Shown here: in pieces, positions 32,873-44,299 of the stretch
Numbering within the stretch: position 1 is the stretch's first letter
Layout: every line of letters starts with the position of its first letter
Origin: Aegilops tauschii subsp. strangulata
Lineage: Eukaryota > Streptophyta > Magnoliopsida > Poales > Poaceae
Assembly: GCF_002575655.3 (NCBI RefSeq)
Contig: NC_053040.3
Location: forward strand, 154,691,148 to 154,755,147
Direction of reading: 5' to 3'
Length of the DNA: 64,000 nucleotides
Position numbers and translations under genes: made by a program
The notes under the pieces: generated by a model
Databases searched by the model: none
What the model was told of the DNA's origin: nothing
What the model saw: the letters and a program-made list of their open reading frames with translations, nothing else

Positions 32873-34140
32873 CAACCCCGTGGGCATGACCCGCCACGTG
32901 CTAATAATGAGGCTCAAGCTTTAGTGGATCAGGCTAGGGCACGTCGGGAGGCGGAGTTGGCGGCTCAGCAGCAGCCTCAGCATAACCCGTCGGTGTCTGT
33001 AGAAGCTGGGATGACTTCTAGGACCGTGGGTGTGCCGTGTCTGGTGCCGGCTTTGCGTAATGAGCTCCTGCCCAAGGATTTTAAGGGTCCCTGTAAGGTG
33101 CCCAATTACACAGCGGGTCAACCCCCGACGGCTTGGATTGAGAGTTATGAGCTAGCCATGGAGATGTTGGACGTCAATGACTGTGTGCGCTAAGTATTTC
33201 ACCATGATGTTGGATGGGCCGGCTCGCACCTGGCTAAAAGGACTGCCCCCTAACTCCATCTGATCATGGGCTGAGTTGAAGATGCATTTTATTTAGAATT
33301 TCGAAGACACATGCAAGCAGCCTCTGTTGATTCTTGACTTAGACAATTGTATCCAGGGTGAGGGCGAGTCAACCGCCCATTGGGTACGCCGGATGTCGGC
33401 TATTATCCACTCCTCGGACAGTATCAACGCCGGCTCAGCTGTCCTGATTTTGGAGAAGAATTGCCGGTTCCTTCCCCTCAAGCAGAAGCTAGGGCGGCTT
33501 AAGCGCCACTATAATGATATGGGAGAGCTCATGGCGGCTCTTGTCAAATATGCCGACTCCGATAGCACTAAGGACCCTGAGTCTGATGAGGAGAAGGCTG
33601 GCAAGGGGAAGAAGAACGGCAACGCAAAGGGACAACAACATAATACGGCGGGTCAAGGTAATAATGGTAAGCGCAAGCAAGCCGACGACGGTTCGGACTT
33701 TGTGGCCAATACCAACACGCAGAATAATAATCAGCATCGTAAGGGGAAATCGTCAATGCCCCGGTTTGGCAGGCCCATGTTCAACCTTGAGGCGATAATG
33801 AATCAGCCTTGCCCAAAGCACGGTTCTCAAGATAAGCCGGCCACTCATCTATGGAAAGATTGCTTCATCATGAGGGAATACAGAAATTCCGGTTTTTATC
33901 AGGACAATCACGGCCCGCATGGCGGGTCAGGATCCGGCTCTCACGGAACCGGCTTTGGAGGTGGCGGTTCAAACTCTGGATTTTAGGGCCAAGGCAATCA
34001 AGGCGGTTTCAATTAGCAACCTAATAAAGGTAATCAACAGCAATAGTCCAGTTATTAGAGTAATCCAAAGCAGCTGAATAGTGGTCACTATCATGTGTTT
34101 GCCACGAGTTTGTGCAAACAAGATTAGAAGATTCATAAGC
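32873..34140 (+). pseudogene. G1 gypsy gag, segment 3
   Basis: Resumes the gag frame of 9819-10152 at 32876 in phase (HRNQ joined to PRGHDPPR). It encodes the gag core: PNYTAGQPPTAWIESYELAM, MLDGPARTWLKGLPP, then NCRFLPLKQKLGRLKRHYND, a K/N/Q-rich linker and a zinc-type CPKHG...ATHLWKDCFIMREY. A frameshift near 33187 and stops at 33261-33263 (TGA), 33294-33296, 33984-33986, 34014-34016 and 34044-34046 (TAG) inactivate it. Several stops sit where glutamine codons would be expected. Confidence 0.85.
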
Positions 34141-35050
34141 GGACAGTGACCGCAGTTGAGCCGGCGGTCCCTCGATACTTGCGATGGTCTGAGCAGCCTA
34201 TCGTATGGAGCCGTGAGGATCACCCGCCCCGGGTTGATAATCCGGGTCAATTGGCTTTGGTGGTTGATCCTCAGGTTGGAGGATACAAGTTTACAAAAGT
34301 GCTTATGGATGGAGGCAACAATATCAATATCCTATACTATGATACTTTTCGCCGTATTAATTTTACTGACAAAGATCTTAAGCCGTCTTCTACTGTTTTT
34401 CATGGGGTGGTGCCTGGTAAGTCGGCGTATCCGGTGGGTAAGATAGCTTTGGAAGTGGCTTTTGGCGATGAGCATGATTATATAGCTGAAACATTGACTT
34501 TTGAGGTGGTCAAGATCAAGAGCCCTTATCACGCCCTGTTTGGACGGTCGGCTTATGCTAAATTTATGGCACGACCTTGTTATGTTTATCTGCAGCTTAA
34601 AATGTCTGGTCGTAAGGGTACCATCATGGTGCATGGCAACAGGAAGATAGATTTGGAGTGTGAAGAGGGCGATACTGCTTATGCTGAATCTGTTTGTGCA
34701 ACAAAGGAGTTGAAGTTCTACAAAGACAATGTCGACCCGGCGGATATGACCCGCTTGAAGAAGCCAACCATAGAGCATGACCCTTTGTTGAAGTTTAAGT
34801 CGGCAAACGACACCAAGCAAGTTGATTTTGTCCCTGGCGACTCATCCAAACAGTTTAGTATCAGTGCCAATATGGATCCGAAATAGGAAAGCGCGCTCAT
34901 CGAGTTCATCCGTGAGAATCGGGACATCTTTGCATGGAAGCCTTCAGACATGCCGGGTGTACCGAGGGAACTCACTGAGCACACTCTCAATGTTGATCCA
35001 AAGTTTAAACCGGTCAAGCAATTCCTTCGTCGTTTTAATGAAGAGAGGCG
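34141..35050 (+). pseudogene. G1 gypsy protease and start of reverse transcriptase
   Basis: Open frame 34146-34886 with the aspartic protease (GGYKFTKVLMDGGNNINILY, DGG loop; ALFGRSAYAKFMARPCYVYL). A TAG at 34884-34886 follows. The same frame then reads the protease-RT linker of gypsy pol (RDIFAWKPSDMPGVPRELTE, KPVKQFLRRFNEERR) until the G2 LTR interrupts at 35050/35051. The RT catalytic part is not in the window. Left of the junction is AGGCG (35046-35050), presumably one copy of the target duplication. Confidence 0.85.
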
Positions 35051-36456
35051 TGATACGTCTCCAATACTTTTCCTAACACTTTTCCTCTTGCTTTGGACTC
35101 TAATTTGCATGATTTGAATGAAACTAACCCCGGACTGACGCTATTTTCAGCAGAACTACCATGGCGTTGTTTTTGTGCAGAAATAAAAGTTCTCAGAATG
35201 GAATGAAACTTTGCGAGGATTTTTTATATCAATAAAGAGAATTTCTGGAGCCAAGACCCACCATAGGGGGGGCACCTGGGTGGGCACAACCCACCAGGGC
35301 GTCCCCCTCCTGGCGCCCCCAGGTGGGTTGTCCCCACCTGGTGGCCCCAAAGACCCTAAAACTGACACTATAAAATCCTATGTTTCTAGAAAAAAATCAA
35401 GGAGAAAGAATTATCATGATCCACGAGACGGAGCTGCCGTCACCTCCTGTTCTTCATTGGGAGGCCAGATCTGGAGTCCGTTTGGGGCTCCGGAGAGGGG
35501 GATCTTCGTTCTTCGTCATCACCAACCCTTCTCCATCGCCAATTCCATGATGCTCCCCACCGGGAGTGAGTAGTTCCTTCGTAGGCTCGCTGGTCGATGA
35601 GGAGTTGGATGAGATTCATCATGTAATCGAGTTAGTTTTGTTAGGGCTTGATCCCTAGTATCCACTATGTTTTGAGATTGATGTTGCTATGACTTTGCCA
35701 TGCATAATGCTTGTCACTTTGGACCTGGGTGCCATGAATTCAGATCCGAACCGTTTATATTATCATCATTATATCCATGTTCTAGATCCGATCTTGCAAG
35801 TTATTGTCACCTACTATGTGTTATGATCCGGCAACCCCGGAGTGACAATAGTCGGGACCACTCCCGGTGATGACCGTAGTTTCAGGAGTTCATGTATTCA
35901 TCGTGTGTTAATGCTTTGTTCCAGTTCTCTATTAAAAGGAGGCCTTAATATCCCTTAGTTTCCATTATGGACCCCGCTGCCACGGGAGGGTAGGACAAAA
36001 GATGTCATGCAAGTTCTTTCCATAAGCACGTATGACTATTTATGGAATACATGCCTACATTATATTTATGAACTGGAGCTAGTGTCGTATCGCCCTAGGC
36101 TATGACTGTCACATGATGAATATCATCCAACAAATTACCGATCCAATGCCTACGAATTTATCTTATATTGTTCTTGCTAAGTTACTACTGCTATCGTTAC
36201 TGTTGCACTTGCTACAAAATTACTGCTATCACTATTACCGTTACCATTGCTGCTATCACTATTATCAAAACTATCACCCTACTTTGCTACTGATCACTTT
36301 GATGCAGATAATTAATCTCCAGGTGGGGCTGAATTGAAAACTCAGCTGCTAATACCTTCAAATATTCTTTGGCTCCCCTTGTGTCGAATCTATAAATTTG
36401 GGTTGAATACTCTACCCTCGAAAACTGTTGCGATCCCCTATACTTGTGTGTTATCA
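35051..36456 (+). repeat. G2 gypsy 5' LTR
   Basis: 1406 bp from TGATACGTCTCC to TTATCA. It contains a TATA box (TATAAAAT, 35369-35376) and a GC-rich GGCACCTGGGTGGGC block as in related Triticeae LTRs. A primer-binding site lies 11 bp beyond its end. The 3' LTR of G2 is not seen; it may have been lost at the deletion near 48711 or lie elsewhere. Confidence 0.82.
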
Positions 36457-36467
36457 AGAGCTTTTTC

Positions 36468-36485
36468 TGGCGCCGTTGCCGGGGA
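36468..36485 (+). promoter_or_regulatory. G2 primer-binding site
   Basis: TGGCGCCGTTGCCGGGGA, complementary to the 3' end of a plant tRNA including CCA. From memory this matches tRNA-Asp. It marks the start of reverse transcription for G2. Confidence 0.8.
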
Positions 36486-36534
36486 GCATAGCTATATTTG
36501 TTGAGTCACTTGGGATTATTATCAATTTATCACT

Positions 36535-37169
36535 ATGAAGACTTTGAAAGATGATAAGACTAAGATTTATCCCTCTAAGACGAGGGGAGGTAAGGAACTG
36601 CCATCCAGTTCTGCTTTAGATTCACCTTCTGTTATAAGTAAACTTGCAACACCACGACATGCTATTAATCCTGATATGTCGCAAGTTATCGATGATGCAA
36701 CTTCTACTAGAATGATACTTATGATGATACTAGTACCTTGCTTGATCATAATGATGTGCCACTTGGTGAATTTCTTGATGAACAAATTGCTAGAGTAATA
36801 CAACATGATGTTGTTGAATCTGATGATGAGCTTAAAACTGAAACTCCTGAAACACCTGCTAGAACTAGCCTTCCTAGATATGAATTGCCTAAGGTACCGG
36901 AAGGTTATCTTATGAATGAGGAGACAACTAGAGATATTCTTGCTTGTAAGGATAGAGATGATCTGGAGAAATTACTATGCAAGTATAAAGAAAAGTCTCT
37001 GAATGCTAGAATGCAATATGATCCTAAGTTTGCTACCTCACCTGTCTTTATTGATGATAAGGGTTATGAATTCTCTGTCGACCCAGAGTTAATTACTTTG
37101 GTTGAATCTGATCCTTTCCATGGTTATGAATCTGAAACTGTTGTGGCACATCTTACTAAGTTGAATGAC
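36535..37169 (+). pseudogene. G2 gag-like first ORF, 5' part
   Basis: The ATG at 36535 starts MKTLKDDKTKIYPSKTRGG. A one-base frameshift near 36712 moves the frame to the open stretch that reads LLDHNDVPLGEFLDEQIARV and on to VVAHLTKLND at 37169. This is the N-terminal region that precedes the gag core in TGATACGTC-type Triticeae gypsy elements. The G3 array then cuts the frame. The last 5 bp before it (ATGAC, 37165-37169) would be G3's target duplication. Confidence 0.75.
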
Positions 37170-38727
37170 TGATAGGTCTCCAACGTATCTATAATTTATG
37201 AAGTCTTCATGCTATTATATTATCAATCTTAGATGTTTTATATGCATTTATATGCTATTCTATATGATTTTTGGGACTAACCTATTAACCTAGAGCCCAG
37301 TGTCAGTTTCTGTTTTCTCCTTGTTTTTGAGTTTTGCAGAAAAGGAATACCAAACGGAGTCCAATTGACGAGCCAATTTTTGATGATTTTTTATGGACCA
37401 AAAGAAGACCACGGAGCATCGGAGTTGGGCCAGAAGAGTCCCGAGCTGCCCACGAGGGTGGGGGCGCGCCCACCCCCCTGGGCGCGTGGGCCTGCCTCGT
37501 GGACAGCTCGGGCACCTCCTTGATGTGAGACCGACGCCAAAAATTCCTATAAATAAAGAAACCTCGGGAAATTAACCTAGATCGGGAGTTCCGCCGCCGC
37601 AAGCCTCTGTAGCCACGAGAAATCAATCTAGGCCCTCTCTAGCACCCTGCCGGACGGGGCCATCATCACCGGAGGCCATGGAGGAGGATCCCGGAGAGGC
37701 CATCATCGCCATGAAGGCCAAGGACCAGAGGGAGAACCTTTCCCCATCTAGGGGGGAGGCCATGGAGGAGGAAGCACAAGGGGGAGAACCTCTCCTCCTC
37801 TCTCTTGGTGGCGCCGGAGTGCCATCGGGAGGGGAATCATTGCCATGGTGATCGTCTTCATCAACATCACCACCATCATCACCATCCTCATCTCTTTTAC
37901 GCGGTCCACTCTCCCGCACCCCGCTGTAATCCCTACTTGAACATGGCGCTTTATGCCACATATTATGATCCAATGATGTGTTGCCATCTTATGATGTTTT
38001 GAGTAGATATCCTTTGTCTTTGGGTTGATTTATGATCTAGATTGGTATGAGTTGTATGTTTTACTTTGGTGCTGTCCTATGGTGCCCTTCGTGTCGCGCA
38101 AGCGTGAGGGATTCCCGCTGTAGGGTGTTGCAATACGTTCATGATTCGCTTATAGTGGGTTGGTGAGTGACTGAAACACAAACCCGAGTAAGGGGGTTGT
38201 TGCGTATGGGAATAAAGAGGACTTGATGCTTTAATGCTATGGTTGGGTTTTACCTTAATGATCTTTAGTAGTTGCGGATGCTTGCTAGAGTTCCAATCAT
38301 AAGTGCATATGATCCAAGTAGAGAAAGTATGTTAGCTTATGCCTCTCCCTCATATGAAACTGCAATAGTGATTACCGGTCTTGTTAATAATTGCCTAGGA
38401 CAATTCCGCACACCGATCCACCATTATTCCACACTTGCTATTTATAATATTTAGTAATATATTCTAACTTTATGATAACAGCACCTACTTTTATATTTTA
38501 GCTCTCCGATATCATACAAAGTTATCCTCTTCATACCCACAACGTAGTTTTATTTCTCGTTGCTAGTTGGAAGCAAACGTTCGGTGCACGTAGAGTCGTA
38601 TCAGTGGCAGATAGGGCTTGAGAGAATATTGATCTTACCTTTAGCTCCTTGTGGGTTCGACACTCTATACTTATCACTTCCACCTTTGGAAATTGCTACG
38701 ATGATTCCCTGCACTTGGGGATTATCA
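37170..38727 (+). repeat. G3 LTR-a
   Basis: 1558 bp, TGATAGGTC to ATTATCA, with TATAAATA at 37549-37556. It differs from LTR-b by roughly 2-3% in the first 400 bp by eye. The GGCGCGCCCACC block and downstream ACCATCATCACCATC run are shared by all copies that reach that far. Confidence 0.88.
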
Positions 38728-38737
38728 AGCTCTTTTC

Positions 38738-38756
38738 TGGCGCCGTTGCCGGGGAG
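38738..38756 (+). promoter_or_regulatory. G3 primer-binding site, unit a
   Basis: TGGCGCCGTTGCCGGGGAG, 10 bp past LTR-a. It is the same tRNA complement as in G2 and G4. The unit b equivalent (from 44310) has G in place of the first T, so its match to the tRNA CCA end is weakened. Confidence 0.8.
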
Positions 38757-39586
38757 CAATAGCGTGGGGTTGATTTTCTCGTGTGTGCTTGTTTGCTTTC
38801 TTCACTAAGTAGATTTTGTTTTTCCTTTTTGTTTTTGTTTAGTTGTGGGTGAAACATACAAAACAATATTAAAAGAATGTAAATACCAAAAAAAAGTACT
38901 TGCCTCTCATGCCTAAAAAGTTTTTCAAAAAGAGAAGTGATTGGAAAGTTATGCATTGAAGAAGTGAGGGTCGACCTTGAGCACTTGTGTTCATGCTCAC
39001 GGAAAAAATGTAGAATTTTTCATGGAAATTTCTCTGTAAATAATTATCCCCTTGTATATATTCATTGTATTATAAAAATAATGTGCCAAGCCTTGGTTTT
39101 AGGATGATTAGATTGCTTGTTTACTATGCGCAGAACAAAAACAGAAACTTTGGCTGTAGTGCATGAATTTACATTTTTTTACTGGAGAGTCAAATAGGTC
39201 TGAAATTTTTTGCACATTACTTCTGTACAAATTTTTCAAATTTTCATATTTATTTCATAATTTTAGGAGTTACAGAAGTTTACCAAACTTCCAGATTACT
39301 ACAGACTGTTCTGTTTTTAACAGATTCTGTTTTGCGTGTGTTGTTTGCTTATTTTGATGAATCTATGGCTAGTATCGGGGGGTATGAACCATAGAGAAGT
39401 TGGAATACAGTAGGTTTAACACCAATATAAATAAATAATGAGTTCATTACAGTACCTTAAAGTAGTAGTTTGCTTTATTACACTAACGGATCTCACAAAG
39501 TTTTTGTTAAAGTTTTGTGTGGATGAAGTGTCCGAAGGTCGAGGAGCTATCAATAAGAGAAGAATAAAGAGAGGCAAGAGTTGAAG

Positions 39587-39670
39587 CTTGGGGATGACCA
39601 AGGCACCCCAAGTAAATATTTCAAAGTATACTCAAGCATCTAAGCTTGGGGATGCCCCGGTTGGCATCCC
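39587..39670 (+). repeat. PPT-like hairpin pair in internal-a (first)
   Basis: Two hairpins in a row: CTTGGGGATGACC...GGCACCCCAAG (39587-39612) and CTTGGGGATGCCCCGGTT followed by GGCATCCC (39645-39670). Each begins with the same GCTTGGGGATG as the tract that precedes the LTRs. The pair recurs in internal-b at about 45155-45240. Confidence 0.75.
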
Positions 39671-41094
39671 ATCTTTCTTCTTCAACAAATATCGGTATAC
39701 CTCGGTTTTTGTTTTGTTCACATGATTTGTGTCCTTTGTGTTTTTGTTTTTCCTTTAAGAAGCATGCTAGCATGAGATAGCCCTTCATTGATTTATATAA
39801 TACTTCATGTGCTTCACTTAAATCTTTTAAGTATGATCTTATAGAATTGCTCTTTGTGCTTCACTTAAATCTTTTGAGTATGGTTTTCTAGAATGCTTCA
39901 TGTGCTTCACTTATACATTTTGAGCTTGGATATTGGTTAGTCTATATTAATTGTAGAATGCTCCATGAACTTCACTTATATCTTTTGGAGTATGAATAAT
40001 ACTATCATTTAAAGTGGGTTTGGAAAAGTGTCAACTTTAGGAATTAGTGATCCCACTATTTTGGAGGTTGTTGAATCTTAGTGTGATATTTATGAAAGTG
40101 GATTTGGAAGAGTGTCAACTTTAGCTAGTAATGATTCCACTATTTCGGAAGAGGTTCCAATTGAGTATGAGAACAAAGTTGCTATCCATGATGCTACCGA
40201 AAATTATTATGAGGGAGGAATACATGCTTGTAGGAGTTGCAATAATATCAAGTTTCCTCTCTATGTGCATAAAGTTTTGAAGTTATACTTGTTTTGCCTT
40301 CCTATGCTAGTTGATTCTTGTTCCCATAAGTTTTGTGCTCACAAAATCCCTAGGCATATGAAGTGGGTTAGATTTAAATGTGCTAGTCATATTCTTCAAG
40401 ATGATCTCCTTGTGCTTCAACTCCTATCTTTTATGTGGGCATCATTGAAATCATCATGCCTAGCTAAAAGGCATTAAAGAAAAGCGCTTGTTGGGATACA
40501 ACCCAATATTTACCCTTACTGTATTTGTGTGTCTACATGATTAATCTACTGTAGTAATCATGTTTTATAGCTTTTGTTTCAATAAAGTGCCAAGTAAGAC
40601 CTTTGGGAAGACTTGGGCGAAAGTTAATGTGATCTTGCTGTAAAAAACAGAAACTTTGCGCTCACGAGATTAGCTGTCATTTTTTTTACAGAAGAGTGAT
40701 TTTGAGTTGATTCTTTTTGCAGAAGATTAATAGACAAATTCCTCACGTCCACCAATTTATTTGATAATTTTGGGAGTAGCAGAAGTATGGTTTATGTTAA
40801 GATCATTACAGACTATTCTTTTTCCGACAGATTCTGTTTTCATTGCATAGTTTGCTTGTTTTCTAGTTTCTATGACTTATATTTCTCAATATAAATTGTA
40901 GAAATGACATGGTACAGTAGGAATTGTGTGAGAACAATTATGAACCTTGTCTTTGACAGTACCAAAGTGAATGGTTTACTCTTTATCATACTAACCTATC
41001 TCACGAAGTTTCGTTAAGTTTTGTGTGATTGAAGTTTTCAAGCTTTGGGTGAGATATCGATATGAGGAGAATAAGGAGTGAAAAGACCCTATGC

Positions 41095-41178
41095 TTGGGG
41101 ATGCCCAAGGCACCCCAAGGTAATATTCAAGGAAGACTCAAGTACCTAAGCTTGGGGATGCCCTGGAAGGCATCCCCT
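41095..41178 (+). repeat. PPT-like hairpin pair in internal-a (second)
   Basis: CTTGGGGATGCCCAAGGCAC to CCCAAG (41095-41120) and CTTGGGGATGCCCTGGAAGG to CATCCCC (41152-41178). It recurs in internal-b at about 46670-46746. The spacing between the two hairpins (57-58 bp) is the same as in the first pair. Confidence 0.75.
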
Positions 41179-42743
41179 CTTTCATCTTCAAAACTATCGG
41201 TATACCTTACTCAGAGCTATATTTTTATTCGTCACATGATATGTGTTTTGCTTGGAGCGTATTTTCAATTTTACTTGTTGTTTGAATAAAATCATTGGAT
41301 CTGAAATATTGAATAAAAAAGAATCCTCCCATGGCTAGTTAATTATTTGACTACTCAGTGTTTTTCACTCATATCTTTTGGAGTAGTTTGTCATTTACTC
41401 ATGTGCTTCACGTATATCCTATGAGTAAATGGTTGAATAAATTGAATGTCATAAATCTGAATTTATATATGTTTCATATGCTTATAACATGGGGAGTAAT
41501 GACTTCACACATAATAAATATAGGTAGTAAACTTATTGAAAGTTAGCAAACGTAGAATTGGTCACTTGAACAATTCATGAAAGAATATTGAAGGAAGAGG
41601 GATTTCACATATAAATATACTATCTTGGACATCTTTTGTAATTTTGAGCACTCATTAAAATATGACATGCTAAAAGGTTGATGTTGGACAAGGAAGACAA
41701 CATAATGGGTTATGTTTTCTTATATCTGAAATAAAGTATATTGTCATGGATCCCCCAACACGTTGAGCTTGCCTTTCCCCCTCATGCTAGCCAAATTCTT
41801 TGCACTAAGTAGAGATACTACTTGTGCTTCCAAATACCATTAAACCCGGTTTTGCCATGAGAGTCCACCATACCTACCTATGGATTGAGTAAGATCCTTC
41901 AAGTAAGTTGTCATCGGTGCAAGCAATAAAAATTGCTCTCTAAATATGTATGATTGATTAGTGTGGAGGAAATAAGCTTTATACGATCTTGTGATGTGGA
42001 AGAAATAAAAGCGGCGGACTGCATAATAAAGTTCCATATCACAAGTGGCAATATAAAGTGACGTTCTTTCGCATTAAGATTTTGTGCATCCAACCCTGAA
42101 AGCGCATGGCAACCTCTGCTTCCCTCTGCGAAGGGCCTATCTTTTACTTTTATCTCTTACTCTTATGCAAGAGTCATGGTGATTTTCACCTTTCCTTTTT
42201 ACATTTTATCCTTTGGCAAGCACATTGTGTTGGAAAGATTCTGATATATATATCCAATCGGATGTAAGGCATCATGAACTATTATTGTTGACATTACCCT
42301 TGAGGTAAAAGGTTGGGAGGCGAATCTATAAGCCCCTATCTTTCTCTGTGTCTGATTAAAACTTTGAACCCATAAATATCACGTGAGTGTTAGCAATTGT
42401 GAAAGACTAAATGATAGTTGAGTATGTGGAGTTTGCTAAATCAAAGCTCTGACATAGACCCTTCCTGAAAATAAGATGAATTGCAATTGTTTGATGACTG
42501 AGAATATTGTTTGTTAGTTTTCAAGAAAGTTTATGATCTATACTTTAACATGTGAATAGCTTGTTACTTTATCATGAGAAGTTTTAAGAGATGAGCTACT
42601 GTTATGACATATAATGATGCTAGAAAAGGTGAATGAAATTATCATTGATCAAACTTGTGCACTTGCTAGCATTCACATTTCATAAATTATTTCTTTTATC
42701 ATTTACCTACTTGAGGACGAGCAGGAATTAAGCTTGGGGATGC

Positions 42744-44299
42744 TGATACGTCTCCAACGTATCTATAATTTATGAAGTCTTCATGCTATTATATTATCAA
42801 TCTTAGATGTTTTATATGCATTTATATGCTATTCTATATGATTTTTGGGACTAACCTATTAACCTAGAGCCCAGTGCCAGTTTCTGTTTTCTCCTTGTTT
42901 TTGAGTTTTGCAGAAAAGGAATACCAAACGGAGTCCAATTGACGAGCCAATTTTTGATGATTTTTATGGACCAAAAGAAGACCACGGAGCGTCAGAGTTG
43001 GTCCAGAAGAGTCCCGAGCTGCCCACGAGGGTGGGGGGCGCGCCCACCCCTGGGCGCGTGGGCCTGCCTCATGGACAGCTCGGGCACCTCCTTGACGTGA
43101 GACCGATGCCAAAAATTCCTATAAATACAGAAACCTCGGGAAATTAACCTAGATCGGGAGTTCCGCCGCCGCAAGCCTCTGTAGCCACGAGAAATCAATC
43201 TAGGCCCTCTCTGGCACCCTGCCGAAGGGGGCCATCATCACCGGAGGCCATGGAGGAGGATCCCGGAGAGGCCATCATCGCCATGAAGGCCAAGGACCAG
43301 AGGGAGAACCTTTCCCCATCTAGGGGGGAGGCCATGGAGGAGGAAGCACAAGGGGGAGAACCTCTCCTCCTCTCTCTTGGTGGCGCCAGAGTGCCATCGG
43401 GAGGGGAATCATTGCCACGGTGATCGTCTTCATCAACATCACCACCATCATCACCATCCTCATCTCTTTTACGCGGTCCACTCTCCCGCACCCCGCTGTA
43501 ATCCCTACTTGAACATGGTACTTCATGCCACATATTATGATCCAATGATGTGTTGCCATCTTATGATGTTTTGAGTAGATATCCTTTGTCTTTGGGTTGA
43601 TTTATGATCTAGATTGGTATGAGTTGTATGTTTTACTTTGGTGCTGTCCTATGGTGCCCTCAGTGTCGCGCAAGCGTGAGGGATTCCCGCTGTAGGGTGT
43701 TGCAATACGTTCATGATTCGCTTATAGTGGGTTGGTGAGTGACTGAAACACAAACCCGAGTAAGGGGGTTGTTGCGTATGGGAATAAAGAGGACTTGATG
43801 CTTTAATGCTACGGTTGGGTTTTACCTTAATGATCTTTAGTAGTTGCGGATGCTTGCTAGAGTTCCAATCATAAGTGCATATGATCCATGTAGAGAAATT
43901 ATGTTAGCTTATGCCTCTCCCTCATATGAAACTGCAATAGTGATTACCGGTCTTGTTAATAATTGCCTAGGACAATTCCGCACACCGATCCACCATTATT
44001 CCACACTCGCTATTTATAATATTTAGTAATATATTCTAACTTTATGATAACAGCACCTACTTTTATATTTTAGCTCTCCGATATCATACAAAGTTATCCT
44101 CTTCATACCCACAACATAGTTTTATTTCTCGTTGCTAGTTGGAAGCAAACGTTCGGTGCACGTAGAGTCGTATCAGTGGCAGATAGGGCTTGGGAAAATA
44201 TTGATCTTACCTTTAGCTCCTTGTGGGTTCGACACTCCATACTTATCACTTCCACCTTTGGAAATTGCTACGATGATTCCCTGCACTTGGGGATTATCA
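42744..44299 (+). repeat. G3 LTR-b
   Basis: 1556 bp, TGATACGTC to ATTATCA, TATA box at 43120-43127. It serves as the 3' LTR of unit a and the 5' LTR of unit b. The shared LTR shows that the units are joined in a true tandem, not nested. Confidence 0.88.

Larger units (their letters stand above)
38757..42743 (+). other. G3 internal region a (no gag or pol)
   Basis: About 4 kb of AT-rich sequence. The longest kept frame is 40112-40477 (121 codons: SNDSTISEEVPIEYENKVAI, RSCNNIKFPLYVHKVLKLYL), with a counterpart at 45681-46007. Substitutions between the two mostly change amino acids, and the second copy stops early, so selection on the protein is not evident. It contains four G-rich hairpins that start like the motif next to the 3' LTR, and ends with GAATTAAGCTTGGGGATGC (to 42743). 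Confidence 0.7.

Noticed and set aside
40112..40477. Possible conserved small protein of G3
   Set aside because: The second copy (45681-46007) has mostly amino-acid-changing differences and an early stop, so no sign of selection.
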